From the NCBI RefSeq assembly GCF_000285495.1, contig NZ_HE610976.1:229438-293316 (forward strand): 63,879 nt of DNA, read 5' to 3'. The DNA is from Oceanobacillus massiliensis str. N'diop (lineage in GTDB: Bacteria; Bacillota; Bacilli; Bacillales; Amphibacillaceae). Under the pieces are notes generated by a model that was not told the origin of the DNA, did no database searches, and was given only the letters and a program-made list of their open reading frames with translations. Numbering within the stretch: position 1 is the first letter of the stretch; every line of letters starts with the position of its first letter. Of this stretch, positions 25,056-34,040 are shown piece after piece. The position numbers and the translations under genes were made by a program.

Positions 25056-27083
25056 CTATTTAATCAGTGCATTGGGATCGATAATTAAGGCAACCTCTCC
25101 ATCGCCTAAGATTGTCGCACCTGAGATGGCGAACACATCTCCAAGATAATTGCCCAATGATTTAAGGACAACCTCTTTCTGTCCTATAAAAGAATCAACA
25201 ATCAGCCCGGTGAGCTTATCCCCTTTTTTGACAATGATTACAGAATACTCATTTCCTTCATGTGCCTCTGCTTCCGGAATATCAAAGACGGCTGCTAAAG
25301 AAACAATTGGCACCACTTTACCTCTGAAGTCCATTACCTTTTTGCCATGTGCATACATGATCTGCTCTTTATTCAGTATCACGGTTTCAATGATAGAAGA
25401 TAATGGTACGGCATAGGTTTCCTTCTGTACTTTAACAAGCAATGTTGCGATAATGGATAACGTTAGAGGTAGCTGTATGGAAAAAATACTTCCCTTACCC
25501 GCTTTCGTTTCAATCGATATTTGACCACCAAGTGATTCAATTTTGTTTTTCACCACATCCAGCCCAACTCCGCGGCCAGATATATCTGAAACCTTATCTG
25601 CAGTACTGAATCCAGATGACATGATAAAGCCTGCTATCTGATCATCGGTCAGAACTTCCGCTTCATCCCTGGATATAATTCCATTCTCAATTGCTTTTTC
25701 CTGAACCTTCTCCCGGTTAATTCCTGCTCCATCATCCTCAATTTCTATAAAAACATGATTCCCGCTGTGGAATGCCCTTAAAATCAATCGGCCTTCCGCC
25801 TGCTTTCCAGATTGTTGACGTACTTCCGGCAGTTCAATACCATGATCGACAGAGTTACGGATGAGATGGACCAGCGGATCTCCAATTTCATCAATAACCG
25901 TACGGTCGAGTTCCGTATCAGCTCCGTAGATTTCAAGGCTTATTTGCTTATTCAAGTCTCTAGCAAGCCCTCTTATCATGCGTGGGAACCGATTAAATAC
26001 TTGTTCGATTGGCACCATTCGCATCGCTAGAATCAGGCTTTGCATATCGGTGGAGACCCGGCTCATATGCTCGACGGTTTCTGTCAGATCATGGCTGCTG
26101 ATGTTTTCTGCTATAACTTCCAATCTGCTGCGATCAATAACAACTTCTTCAAAGAGATTCAGCAAATCATCAATCTTCTCGAGATTAACACGAATCGTTT
26201 TCGATCCGCTGCTTTTCACCGATGTCTGGCTCGATTGTTCCGTTGTAGCTGCCGTTTCTTCTTTTGCGGCAGTTTCAGCAATATTCTCCACACTTTCATG
26301 CTCTGCTGGATTTATTGCATTGGAGATTGTGACCAGATTGCCGATTTGAACTTGTTTTACTTCAGATACTTTTTCGATAATGGTTTTTATTTCTGTCGAT
26401 TCTTTTCCAGACAGGAAAATCATGGAGAAGCTTTGCGCAAAATTTCCTTCTTCGATCTCTTCGACAGATGGGTTAGTGCGGATAACTTCACCATAGTCTT
26501 CAAGAGCCTCAAAAACCATGTAGGCACGTGCACCTTTTAAAATACAATCATCGGTCAACTCTACAGTTATTTGAAATGGGAAAAAACCCTGTTCCTTCGC
26601 TTGTTCCACAATCGTAATCTGGAATTCATCAAGACCAAGATCATCGGAATTAACCACTTGATCCTGTGCATCAATCCTGGTTTCAGTACTGTCTTGAACT
26701 GGATTTCCTTTCTCGATTTGATCCAATCGCTGCACTAGTCCCGATACATCTTTCTTCCCGTCATTTCCTTCACTGATTGAATTGACCATATCTTCCAAAT
26801 ACTCGATAGCTAAAAAGATAACGTCGATAATCTCAGTGGAAACTTTCAATTTATGATTACGCATCAAATCAAGGACATTCTCCATTTTATGTGTCAACGA
26901 AGCAATATCTTCATATCCCATCGTTGCGGCCATGCCTTTTAAGGTATGGGCTGAACGAAAAATTTCATTTACCAGATTCAGATCTTCAGGCTGCTTTTCC
27001 AATTCCAGAATGTTATCGTTCACTGCCTGTAAATGCTCACGGCTTTCATCTAAAAACACTTCTAAGTACTGATCCGTCTCCAT
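25056..27083 (-). CDS. cheA: Chemotaxis histidine kinase CheA
   Basis: 675-aa CheA. The P1 HPt domain carries phospho-acceptor His46 (FRSAHTLKGMA). The P2 response-regulator-binding region is ~155-265. Dimerisation P3 (IRVNLEKIDDLLNLFEEVVI) is followed by the ATPase P4 with N box HLIRNSVDHGIELPE and G boxes DDGAGI and GRGVGLDVV, then a P5 CheW-like domain. The start is ATG 27083 (GAAAGGAAA site); the frame is open 26 codons further. A consensus SigD promoter lies 120 nt upstream. Confidence 0.95.
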   Translation of the reverse strand: METDQYLEVFLDESREHLQAVNDNILELEKQPEDLNLVNEIFRSAHTLKGMAATMGYEDIASLTHKMENVLDLMRNHKLKVSTEIIDVIFLAIEYLEDMVNSISEGNDGKKDVSGLVQRLDQIEKGNPVQDSTETRIDAQDQVVNSDDLGLDEFQITIVEQAKEQGFFPFQITVELTDDCILKGARAYMVFEALEDYGEVIRTNPSVEEIEEGNFAQSFSMIFLSGKESTEIKTIIEKVSEVKQVQIGNLVTISNAINPAEHESVENIAETAAKEETAATTEQSSQTSVKSSGSKTIRVNLEKIDDLLNLFEEVVIDRSRLEVIAENISSHDLTETVEHMSRVSTDMQSLILAMRMVPIEQVFNRFPRMIRGLARDLNKQISLEIYGADTELDRTVIDEIGDPLVHLIRNSVDHGIELPEVRQQSGKQAEGRLILRAFHSGNHVFIEIEDDGAGINREKVQEKAIENGIISRDEAEVLTDDQIAGFIMSSGFSTADKVSDISGRGVGLDVVKNKIESLGGQISIETKAGKGSIFSIQLPLTLSIIATLLVKVQKETYAVPLSSIIETVILNKEQIMYAHGKKVMDFRGKVVPIVSLAAVFDIPEAEAHEGNEYSVIIVKKGDKLTGLIVDSFIGQKEVVLKSLGNYLGDVFAISGATILGDGEVALIIDPNALIK

Positions 27084-27202
27084 AGGGCATTTCCTTTCTC
27101 GATTCCATTTTATTCTTTTTATGGCTATTTTTACAATAGCTGATTTACTCCCACTGCACAATTAGTCTTCTATATTTTTATAGGTTAAAATCCCTAATTT
27201 AT

Positions 27203-27228
27203 ATATCGGCAATCCAATAGGTATTTTA
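27203..27228 (-). promoter_or_regulatory. SigD promoter for cheA-cheW
   Basis: Minus-strand TAAA (27228-27225), 14 nt, GCCGATAT (27210-27203). The -10 is identical to the SigD consensus. Confidence 0.8.
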
Positions 27229-27259
27229 AAGGATTAACTCCAATTACATGCAATTCCAC

Positions 27260-27297
27260 CAAAAAACAGGAAACTGAATCACATTCGGTCTCCTGTC
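27260..27297 (-). terminator. Terminator after cheX
   Basis: Minus-strand stem ACAGGAGACCGAAT / ATTCAGTTTCCTGT followed by TTTTTT. Confidence 0.8.
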
Positions 27298-27318
27298 AAA
27301 AACTCATATATTCACTAC

Positions 27319-27780
27319 TCAATCGATTAAAAGGTATATATCAAGGTTTCCAGACTTCTCGAAACTTGCAGTCAAGTGAATCGCCTTATCATATCCAGAT
27401 AAAGTAGTATCCCCATTCATGATGGTTGGTGCAGTGATATCTGTCATGATGCCGTTTTGTACAATATTGGTAGAAAGATTCCCAGCCAGCATGTTCCCAA
27501 GTTCTCCACTGAAGGATGCCAGCATCTCCCCTTCGATCGCCATGCCAAACATCGCTTGTCCAATCGCTCCAAAAACGTCCAATTCTCCAGATAAAATCAA
27601 TTTGCCTTTGAGGTCTCCTGTAAACCCGATTAATACACCAAATTGAATATTCAACGGCTTGGCAAGCAGTCCAGGTTTTGACAATTGGTAGTCAAGAGGA
27701 ATAATTGACTTTAATGATTCATTTGTGCCATTCAGCAGGGATGTAACCGAACGATTCCGTTGTTCTGTTGTTAATGGCAA
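27319..27780 (-). CDS. cheX: CheC/CheX-type chemotaxis phosphatase
   Basis: 153-aa protein of the CheC/CheX/FliY fold. The single phosphatase signature SGELGNMLAGNLST (Glu with the spaced Asn) lies in the middle and the dimer-forming strand region at the end. One active-site motif and short length favour CheX over CheC, which has two. It would dephosphorylate CheY-P. GGGAGG site and a SigD-like promoter precede it. B. subtilis lacks CheX, so this differs from that model. Confidence 0.82.
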   Translation of the reverse strand: MPLTTEQRNRSVTSLLNGTNESLKSIIPLDYQLSKPGLLAKPLNIQFGVLIGFTGDLKGKLILSGELDVFGAIGQAMFGMAIEGEMLASFSGELGNMLAGNLSTNIVQNGIMTDITAPTIMNGDTTLSGYDKAIHLTASFEKSGNLDIYLLID

Positions 27781-27854
27781 TAAAAAACCTCCCTATTAAG
27801 GATATATTATATTAGTCCTAGGCCTTGCAAAAGTATGTATGGTATCTATATCGG

Positions 27855-27881
27855 TCATATTTAGTTGAAATGAAGGAAAAT
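27855..27881 (-). promoter_or_regulatory. SigD-like promoter for cheX
   Basis: Minus-strand TTCA, 15 nt, ACCGATAT (8-mer at about 27855-27862). The -10 has one mismatch to GCCGATAT, and the same TTCA-N15-ACCGATAT layout occurs before motA. Confidence 0.6.
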
Positions 27882-27938
27882 GATGAAATCTTACAACAAT
27901 TCGGTTATTCCATTGACAACGATCGTAGCTTATCAGGT

Positions 27939-27973
27939 AAAAACGGAGAGCTGGTCAGAAACCAGTCTCTCTC
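27939..27973 (-). terminator. Terminator after the MCP gene
   Basis: Minus-strand stem GAGAGACTGGT / ACCAGCTCTC followed by CGTTTTTA, starting a few nt past the stop at 27980. Confidence 0.8.
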
Positions 27974-27979
27974 ATTCTC

Positions 27980-29674
27980 CTATAATTTAAATCTGCGAAT
28001 TAATACATTCAGCTCTTCTGCTGTTTTTACCAGATGTTCGGAGCTTGATGCAACTTCATCCATCGAGCTGCTGGTTTGTTCGGTTGATGCGGCAATTTCC
28101 TGTACGCCAGCCGCAGCTTCCTCTGAAACAGAAGCAATTTCTTCAACAGAGCTGTTCATGTCTCTTGTACTATCCGAAATATCAAGCAGGTTATCGGAAA
28201 CGCTATTAATATCCCGAACCATGTTTGTAACAGAATTCCTTACTTCTTCAAGCATTTCAGCTGTTGACTGAATTTGATAGGTTCCCTGTTCGACTTCTTT
28301 ATATCCACCTTCAAGGGAGCCGGTAACATCGCTTGTTTCTGCCTGAATCGTATCTACAATTCCAGTAATATCACTTACAGAGTCTGTTACTTGTTCCGCT
28401 AGTTTTCTAACTTCATCCGCTACAACAGCAAACCCTTTTCCATGTTCTCCAGCTCTTGCTGCTTCGATGGCCGCATTAAGTGCAAGCAGGTTCGTCTGTG
28501 CTGCAATCTCTTGGATTACAGATATGATTTTAGAGATTTCCTGTGACTGCGCATCAAGTCCGATCACTTTTTCAACAGATGTTTTTACTAATTGATTAAT
28601 CTTTTTCATCTGAACATTGGATTTTTCCATTAATTCACTGCCGACCCCGATTTTTTCGAGGACTTCATTAGAATTATTCTGGACATTTTCACCTTTTTTG
28701 TTTGCCTCCTGAACCTTAACCGAGAATGATCCCATAATCGATGCGAGTTCACTTGCGCTATTCGCCTGTGTTTCAGAACCTGTTGCCAGTTCTTCCATCG
28801 TAATGGCTACTTGATCAGCTCCTGCCTTCACTTCATTTGCAGAGCTGGTAATCTCTTCACCTTGACTGGAAAGAAGCTCAGCCACTTCATTGATTTTCGA
28901 TACAACATCCGTTAAATTATGGCTTACGAGATTCGTTGAGTCAATCAGCTGCCCAGTTTCATCCTTGCTATTGGTCTTTAAGGGTTCAAGACCGATGTTT
29001 CCATCTGCAACCAGCTTCATTCTATCGACTGCTGCTTTAATTGGCTTCGAGATATTGCGTGCGGTTGTAATTCCGAAAATAAGTGAAACAAGAATGATAA
29101 TCGCACCGATTATAATTGTGTTCAAAAATTGTGCATTACCATTTTCAATTATATTTTCGCCTAATTCGGTAATAATCGCTTCCCGCTCTGCTGAAGATGC
29201 TGCCATTGTATCGATCAGTTCATCCGTTAATGGACTCACTTCGTTTTTCATTAGCTCGCGTGCTTGATCCTGATCTCCACTCTCATACAGAGCTATGACT
29301 TCGTCTGTCAGTGTACCCCACTCGATTTTCTTATTGACAAGTTCCTGACTTTCGCTGCTATTATCCACTGCTAGAAGTCTTTCTTCCAGTTCGATGGATT
29401 CGCCAAGGGAATCATTAAATCTATCTTTTTCTTTTTCGTCATCAAAAAGCAAATAGCCGCGCAAATAGGCTTCCCGGATAGCCATATTGCTCTCCAGTTT
29501 ATCATTGACAATCAAAAGCGAGAGCTGGGAATCCATGATTTCTTCCGTCTGTTTATTCGTAGAGTGGATCGTATAGATATTGAATCCGACAAATAGTAAT
29601 ACTAGAAATATAACAATTGCAAAGATAAATAAGATCTTTGCTTGAATGCTTCTCAAGCTTAATAGTTTTTTCAT
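27980..29674 (-). CDS. Membrane methyl-accepting chemotaxis protein
   Basis: 564-aa chemoreceptor. Membrane helices at ~12-35 and ~185-207 bracket an extracellular four-helix-bundle sensor domain (CHASE3/4HB type). A HAMP domain follows (~208-262), then the long signalling coiled coil with the conserved tip [20 protein letters not shown]. The ligand is unknown. It has its own SigD-like promoter and terminator, between cheX and motAB. The C-terminus (LIRRFKL) has the usual basic end. Confidence 0.94.
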   Translation of the reverse strand: MKKLLSLRSIQAKILFIFAIVIFLVLLFVGFNIYTIHSTNKQTEEIMDSQLSLLIVNDKLESNMAIREAYLRGYLLFDDEKEKDRFNDSLGESIELEERLLAVDNSSESQELVNKKIEWGTLTDEVIALYESGDQDQARELMKNEVSPLTDELIDTMAASSAEREAIITELGENIIENGNAQFLNTIIIGAIIILVSLIFGITTARNISKPIKAAVDRMKLVADGNIGLEPLKTNSKDETGQLIDSTNLVSHNLTDVVSKINEVAELLSSQGEEITSSANEVKAGADQVAITMEELATGSETQANSASELASIMGSFSVKVQEANKKGENVQNNSNEVLEKIGVGSELMEKSNVQMKKINQLVKTSVEKVIGLDAQSQEISKIISVIQEIAAQTNLLALNAAIEAARAGEHGKGFAVVADEVRKLAEQVTDSVSDITGIVDTIQAETSDVTGSLEGGYKEVEQGTYQIQSTAEMLEEVRNSVTNMVRDINSVSDNLLDISDSTRDMNSSVEEIASVSEEAAAGVQEIAASTEQTSSSMDEVASSSEHLVKTAEELNVLIRRFKL

Positions 29675-29753
29675 CGATGTCCTCTTCTTTCAATTAATTT
29701 CCTCTGTTTTAGTGAATCCATTATATTTTTTACGTTACTGCGTTCCATAGTTC

Positions 29754-29779
29754 GAATCGGAATTGGGACTCCATCTTTA
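29754..29779 (-). promoter_or_regulatory. SigD-like promoter for the MCP gene
   Basis: Minus-strand TAAA (29779-29776), 14 nt, TCCGATTC (29761-29754). Weaker -10 than the cheA promoter; it overlaps the end region of motB. Confidence 0.5.
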
Positions 29780-30565
29780 TTGTTCCGATGTATCTATTTC
29801 ATAGTTGGGAAGAATAAGCACTTCGACACGTCTGTTTTTCGCCCGGTTTTCATCGCTCGTGTTCGGCACTAATGGTTTGTATTCTCCATAGCCTTTTGCA
29901 CTAAAAAGCGTCGGATCAAGCTCATCGTTTTCCAGAACAAGACTCATAAAGTTTAAAGCACGCTTCACACTGAGTTCCCAGTTGGAAGCGAATTCTGACG
30001 TCCCGATCGGAACATCATCCGCATGGCCGCTGATTACGATTTGATGCGGCGGCTCCGTATGCAGCAAACTGGATACGTCTCCGGCCACTTCACGACCTTC
30101 CGATTTGACTTCTGCACTTCCAGAGTCGAAAAACACATCATTTACAATCGTAATCAGCAGACCTTCATCCGTTAATTCTGTTCCGAACTTATCGGACAGA
30201 TCATTTTCGTAGATGTAATTCTGTATCATCGATTGTATATTTTCAAGCCTTAGAAGCTCACCTTCTGCTGCTTCTGTGCTTTTATCTTTTTGCTCGTCCT
30301 CATCTTCTTCAGCTGCCTCTTCCTGTTCGCTCTCTTCCTGATCTACGGGGGGCTGCACTGGGTTCTCATTCTGATCCAGTATTCCCTCGCCTCCAGAAAA
30401 TTCACTGCGGAAAATGACCGCAAGCTGCTCATACTTCTGTACGTTAATATCACTCATCGCAAATAGTACAATAAATAGAGCCACTAGAAGTGTCAGCAAA
30501 TCAGAATACGGGAGCAGCCATGACTCGTCAATATGTGATTGCTTTTTCTTCTTCCTTCTACTCAT
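29777..30565 (-). CDS. motB: Flagellar stator protein MotB
   Basis: 262-aa stator subunit. The cytoplasmic start SRRKKKKQSHIDESW is followed by one membrane helix (~18-40) with the ion-binding Asp22 in PYSDLLTLL. A Glu/Asp-rich linker (~70-100) leads to an OmpA-like peptidoglycan-binding domain (VISGHADDVPIGTSEF, NRRVEVLI). The N-terminus matches proton-type MotB more than sodium-type MotS. Overlaps motA by 8 nt. Confidence 0.94.
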   Translation of the reverse strand: MSRRKKKKQSHIDESWLLPYSDLLTLLVALFIVLFAMSDINVQKYEQLAVIFRSEFSGGEGILDQNENPVQPPVDQEESEQEEAAEEDEDEQKDKSTEAAEGELLRLENIQSMIQNYIYENDLSDKFGTELTDEGLLITIVNDVFFDSGSAEVKSEGREVAGDVSSLLHTEPPHQIVISGHADDVPIGTSEFASNWELSVKRALNFMSLVLENDELDPTLFSAKGYGEYKPLVPNTSDENRAKNRRVEVLILPNYEIDTSEQ

Positions 30566-31343
30566 CTAAATCCACCATTTTTAATGCTGCCATCTCTTTG
30601 CTGGATAGTAATGAACCTAATTTTTCTCTTACTATCATTTTGGAATCACCCGTTGTTATAGAAAGAATTCCTTCTACCATAATTTCCTTTTGAAGGATTT
30701 CCCTTTTAGACTTTTCCCGCAGCTTATTGGCAAATGGATGCCAGAGTACATACCCAGTAAAAATCCCAAGTAAAGTAGCAACGAATGCCGCTGAGATGGC
30801 ATGCCCCAGCGCGTCTGCATCCGACATATCAGCAAGTGCCGCTATCAGACCTATTACTGCACCCAGTACTCCAAGGGTAGGAGCATAAGTCCCGGCCTGT
30901 GTGAAAATGGCAGCCCCCTCTTCATGCCTCTGCTCCATCGCATCAATCTTTTCCAGCATGATATCTTTAATAAAGTCCGGAGATTGGCCGTCAATCGCAA
31001 GCTGAAGTCCGGATGATAAAAACGGATCATCCACTTCTCCCACTCTTTGTTCCAGCGACAGAATACCTTCTTTCCGTGTCTGATCAGCCCAGTTACTGAA
31101 CATATTAATCAGTTCCTTTGTATCTGTCTGATTGGATTCTGTAAAAATAATCTTAAATAATGCAGGCACTTTTTTAAGTGAACTGCCTGGAAAAGCAATT
31201 GTCACTGCAGCAACCGTTCCTAACAGTATGATTAAAATTGCAGCCGGATTTACAAGCGCCATCACACTTACGCCTTTAAGCACCATCCCGACCCCAACAG
31301 CAATTAGCCCTAATATCAACCCAATCAACGATGTCTTATCCAT
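30558..31343 (-). CDS. motA: Flagellar stator protein MotA
   Basis: 261-aa four-helix stator subunit, closely similar to B. subtilis MotA: DKTSLIGLILGLIAVGVGM at the start, AGTYAPTLGVLGAVIGLIA around helix 3, and AISAAFVATLLGIFTGYV around helix 4. Charged residues in the long cytoplasmic loop contact FliG in the family. GGAGG site upstream, first gene of motA-motB. Confidence 0.95.
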   Translation of the reverse strand: MDKTSLIGLILGLIAVGVGMVLKGVSVMALVNPAAILIILLGTVAAVTIAFPGSSLKKVPALFKIIFTESNQTDTKELINMFSNWADQTRKEGILSLEQRVGEVDDPFLSSGLQLAIDGQSPDFIKDIMLEKIDAMEQRHEEGAAIFTQAGTYAPTLGVLGAVIGLIAALADMSDADALGHAISAAFVATLLGIFTGYVLWHPFANKLREKSKREILQKEIMVEGILSITTGDSKMIVREKLGSLLSSKEMAALKMVDLDE

Positions 31344-31401
31344 AGGTAACCTCCTAATGAGTAATTTAGAAATGCCACTTTTCTATGTAGCCATAATCTA
31401 T

Positions 31402-31428
31402 ATATCGGTAAAATTAACAAAGAGTGAA
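31402..31428 (-). promoter_or_regulatory. SigD-like promoter for motAB
   Basis: Minus-strand TTCA (31428-31425), 15 nt, ACCGATAT (31409-31402). Strong -10, atypical -35; the same pattern precedes cheX. Confidence 0.6.
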
Positions 31429-31462
31429 AGAGTTTTTTAAAACAAATAATTTAGATTATTAA

Positions 31463-31713
31463 ATCAAAAGTGGAGGCGACCGTTTAGAAGCGCAGCGACT
31501 GGACTGCACCGCAGGAGATACAGGAAACACGGGGAACGGCAGAGAGCCGATGTTGACTTATCGTACGGAGGTGACAGGAAGTCTGCAAGCTTCTGGGAGC
31601 CGGAACTAGACGATCAAAAGTGGAGGCGACCGTTTAGAAGCGCAGCGACTGGACTGCACCGCAGGAGATATAGGAAACACGGTGAACGACAGTGAGCCGA
31701 TGTTGACTTATCG
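31463..31713. repeat. Duplicated ~100-bp repeat
   Basis: Two nearly identical ~101-bp units at 31463-31563 and 31613-31713, each running from ATCAAAAGTGGAGGCGACCG to TGTTGACTTATCG, with a 49-nt spacer containing GGAGGTGACAGGAAGTCTGC. A REP-like GGGAAGTGACAGGCACC follows at about 31735. No ORF. A Bacillus-type dispersed intergenic element. Confidence 0.8.
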
Positions 31714-31788
31714 ATATCAATTCGACAAAATTCGGGAAGTGACAGGCACCTATGGTTTATAATAGTTGGAAAGGAGAGGGGTTATGTT

Positions 31789-32193
31789 ATGTTAAATACT
31801 TTTCAGCTGGATACCGTTCATCACTCAGAAATGATTGATATTACCGCGAACATTGAGGCATGGATCCATCAAAAGGGAATTAAAAATGGCATTGTTGTCG
31901 TGTCTTCCCTTCATACCACAGCAGGAATTACAGTAAATGAAAACGCAGACCCAGACGTCAAGAGGGATATGCTCATGAGATTGGATGAAGTATATCCGTG
32001 GGAGCATCCAAAGGACAGGCATATGGAAGGGAATACCGCTTCCCATTTAAAGGTAAGTACGGTCGGGCATCAACAGACACTGATCATTTCAAACGGCAAG
32101 CTGCAGCTTGGAACTTGGCAAGGAGTCTATTTTTGTGAATTTGATGGACCCAGAAGGAACAGGAAATATATTGTAAAGATTATCGAAGGCTAA
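31789..32193 (+). CDS. yjbQ: YjbQ/UPF0047 family protein
   Basis: 134-aa single-domain protein of the YjbQ family: [22 protein letters not shown] and [26 protein letters not shown] with the conserved histidines. Some members show weak thiamine-phosphate synthase activity; the physiological role is unclear. The first ATG after AAGGAGAGG (31784) closes at once, so the ATG at 31789 is used. Single gene with its own terminator. Confidence 0.9.
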   Translation: MLNTFQLDTVHHSEMIDITANIEAWIHQKGIKNGIVVVSSLHTTAGITVNENADPDVKRDMLMRLDEVYPWEHPKDRHMEGNTASHLKVSTVGHQQTLIISNGKLQLGTWQGVYFCEFDGPRRNRKYIVKIIEG

Positions 32194-32591
32194 TTTGATA
32201 TGGATAGAATGCAGTCATTCCCCTTCTAAATGGCTGCATTTTCTATTCTTTAGCCTTGAAAATCAGTTTCGCAAAATTTATTTCAAAATATTTCTCATAG
32301 TATCAAAAGCATGGTTACTTTGACATGATTTCTTACCTTTTAAAGCGTTTATTCAGCTAATGATTTTCCCCTTCTTTCAAACTAGTATATATAGCACAGT
32401 CAATGTTTCCCATCTGTCATATAAAGGCAGCTAAATATCCCGAAACACAACCTCTTTCATAAAATGATTGAATATAAATTATATAGAAATTATTGTAAAA
32501 ATTTACTATAATATTGGAAACGGATGTTCTTTAAGGTTGTGCAGAAATCTATACGAATGCCTTTATATAATAAGAAGGGAGGAAAATTAGG
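32194..32591. other. Gap between yjbQ and the sigma operon
   Basis: 398 nt. A terminator hairpin lies at 32208-32240 (AATGCAGTCATT / AAATGGCTGCATT, then TTCT). The rest is AT-rich and should hold the promoter of the SigO-like operon. A TATAAT is present near 32507, without a convincing -35. Confidence 0.5.
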
Positions 32592-33230
32592 ATGAATAAA
32601 GATAAAATTCCTGATGGTGAACAAAGCGAATACTCATGGGCAAAAAAGTTTATTGAAGAGAATGAGTTAATGTTCCGTAATGGCCTGCTGCAATCGTTTC
32701 TGCATACGAAAGAAAATTGGTTTCTGCTGGATCAGTCCATCCGCTATTCGACCTCTGATGCGAAAAGAGCATTGGACATGGCTTTTCGGGAACATCTTGC
32801 TGAAATAAGGCTAATCAGTCAGCTATCGAATGATTTAAGAAGATTTGCCATCCGTTTTGATCAGAAATTAAATCGTGACAGACAAAGGCAATTGCTAATT
32901 TTGGATAAGCCGATACATGACGAAGAGCATACTAGCATATCAAGAGTGGATCTTATTGCAGACTGTCATGCACGAACTGTAGACCAGGCAGTGATTGAAA
33001 ATGAAAGTCTATTAGAAGATAAAATTGAAAACCCGGCACTGTATAACGCTATTCGCTCCCTCACACCCAGACAGAAATATATACTGGAGGCATCCTATTT
33101 ATTCAATATGACAGATACAGAGATTGCAGCCAGAGATGGCGTCTCCCAACAGTCCATTTCAAAGACGAGGAATAAAGCTTTAGCCAACATAAAAAAACAG
33201 CTTTTAGAAGAGGAGGATTCGTATGACTGA
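32592..33230 (+). CDS. SigO-like sigma factor subunit (region 4)
   Basis: 212-aa sigma-70-related protein. The C-terminal ~60 residues form region 4 (LTPRQKYILEASYLF, DTEIAARDGVSQQSISKTRN). The N-terminal two thirds (FIEENELMFRNGLLQSFL, FREHLAEIRLISQLSNDLRR) show no canonical region 2. This is the layout of B. subtilis SigO (YvrI), which needs RsoA to supply region 2. The downstream YvrJ and RsoA-like genes support this. GGGAGGA site; overlaps yvrJ by 8 nt. Confidence 0.78.
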   Translation: MNKDKIPDGEQSEYSWAKKFIEENELMFRNGLLQSFLHTKENWFLLDQSIRYSTSDAKRALDMAFREHLAEIRLISQLSNDLRRFAIRFDQKLNRDRQRQLLILDKPIHDEEHTSISRVDLIADCHARTVDQAVIENESLLEDKIENPALYNAIRSLTPRQKYILEASYLFNMTDTEIAARDGVSQQSISKTRNKALANIKKQLLEEEDSYD

Positions 33231-33396
33231 TATTCCAGCTCTCTCTTTTACCCTTAAACTTTTGGAAGATGTCGGCTTTCCTGTATTGGTTACCATGTTT
33301 TTATTAATCCGCTACGAAGTAAGAATGGAACGTCTGGAACAGCATTCAAAGTGCTTAACAGATACGATCAAAGAATTAAGGAGGGATATATTATGA
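33223..33396 (+). CDS. yvrJ: YvrJ family small membrane protein
   Basis: 57-aa protein: a hydrophobic helix at ~17-30 (VGFPVLVTMFLLIRYEVRME) followed by a charged C-terminal helix. This is the YvrJ pattern. Its ATG lies inside the end of the sigma gene (GAGGAGGAT site), and its TGA overlaps the ATG of the next gene, so all three are coupled. yvrJ accompanies sigO-rsoA in B. subtilis; its role is unknown. Confidence 0.82.
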   Translation: MTDIPALSFTLKLLEDVGFPVLVTMFLLIRYEVRMERLEQHSKCLTDTIKELRRDIL

Positions 33397-33659
33397 CTAG
33401 ACTTATTGACTTAACAAGAAAAGTCCAACAGTATAACGATATCGAATCCTTAGAGATTGTCCTTAGCTTGTTTGAACCTAAAATAAAAGTTTCCCTAAAA
33501 GAGACTTCCCCCCAGGAACAGGAAGACCTGTATCAGGAATTGAAAATCAAGACGATCGAAATTGTTCGGCAGTACGATTTCAGTAAAACGTTTGGCTTCT
33601 GGGAATTTACAAATAAGCTGAAGGAACAGCATCCTTTCGACTATGCAGAAGCAGAGTAA
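33393..33659 (+). CDS. RsoA-like co-sigma subunit (region 2)
   Basis: 88-aa protein with a sigma region 2-like core (LSLFEPKIKVSLKETSPQEQ then EDLYQELKIKTIEIVRQYDF). It is the size of RsoA, which completes SigO and contacts the -10 element and core polymerase. ATG 33393 follows TAAGGAGGG; an upstream in-frame start lies within yvrJ and is ignored. The fit to RsoA is by length, core pattern and context, since this family diverges quickly. Confidence 0.72.
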   Translation: MTRLIDLTRKVQQYNDIESLEIVLSLFEPKIKVSLKETSPQEQEDLYQELKIKTIEIVRQYDFSKTFGFWEFTNKLKEQHPFDYAEAE

Positions 33660-33764
33660 TACCGATACTTTCCATCACGTTAGAGTTGTATATGGAGGAG
33701 CAGCGTCGATTATCAATTATGCGCATTAATCGTTGACCTTGTGTATAGATAGTCTTACCTCCAG

Positions 33765-33861
33765 CATTTCCGTTCTCTTATCATAATGGAGAACGGCTAC
33801 ATAACGCCGGAAATGACGAGTATTAGCCCGTGATGCATCCCCCGCTCTTTAAAAGCGGGGG
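33765..33861. ncRNA. Structured intergenic segment, nested hairpins
   Basis: CCGTTCTC (33770-33777) pairs with GAGAACGG (33789-33796), and CATTTCCG (33765-33772) can alternatively pair with CGGAAATG (33808-33815). Further on, CCCCCGCT / AGCGGGGG (33839-33861) is a strong GC stem. No T-run follows. It could be a structured RNA, or the right-end remnant of an IS200/IS605-type element, which often ends in such a GC hairpin. No tnpA/tnpB fragment was found. Confidence 0.4.
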
Positions 33862-33995
33862 CAGAGACCCATATTAATACTCCTTTAACTCCTTACCCCC
33901 ATTCTCCAAACAAATGGTTTATGACGCCTTCCACTCAAGCAGCCATCGAGAAAAATGTACAAGCTTACCCACCAGTATTCTTTCCAGCCATAGCA

Positions 33996-34025
33996 AAAGG
34001 GAGAACCAAATTTGGTTCTCCCTTT
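33996..34025. terminator. Terminator between the sigma operon and aprX
   Basis: Perfect 12-bp stem AAAGGGAGAACC / GGTTCTCCCTTT with a short loop, between convergent genes. Confidence 0.8.
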
Positions 34026-34040
34026 GATAATGTTTTGCAT

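Noticed and set aside
26040-26540. 166-codon plus-strand ORF inside cheA
   Set aside because: Antisense to conserved CheA domains, cysteine- and phenylalanine-rich, no start signals.
30490-30693. 67-codon plus-strand ORF across the motA/motB junction
   Set aside because: Shadow of two well-supported overlapping genes on the other strand.
33839-33861. Insertion sequence at the GC hairpin
   Set aside because: The hairpin alone resembles an IS200/IS605 end, but no transposase or TnpB remnant is readable nearby.
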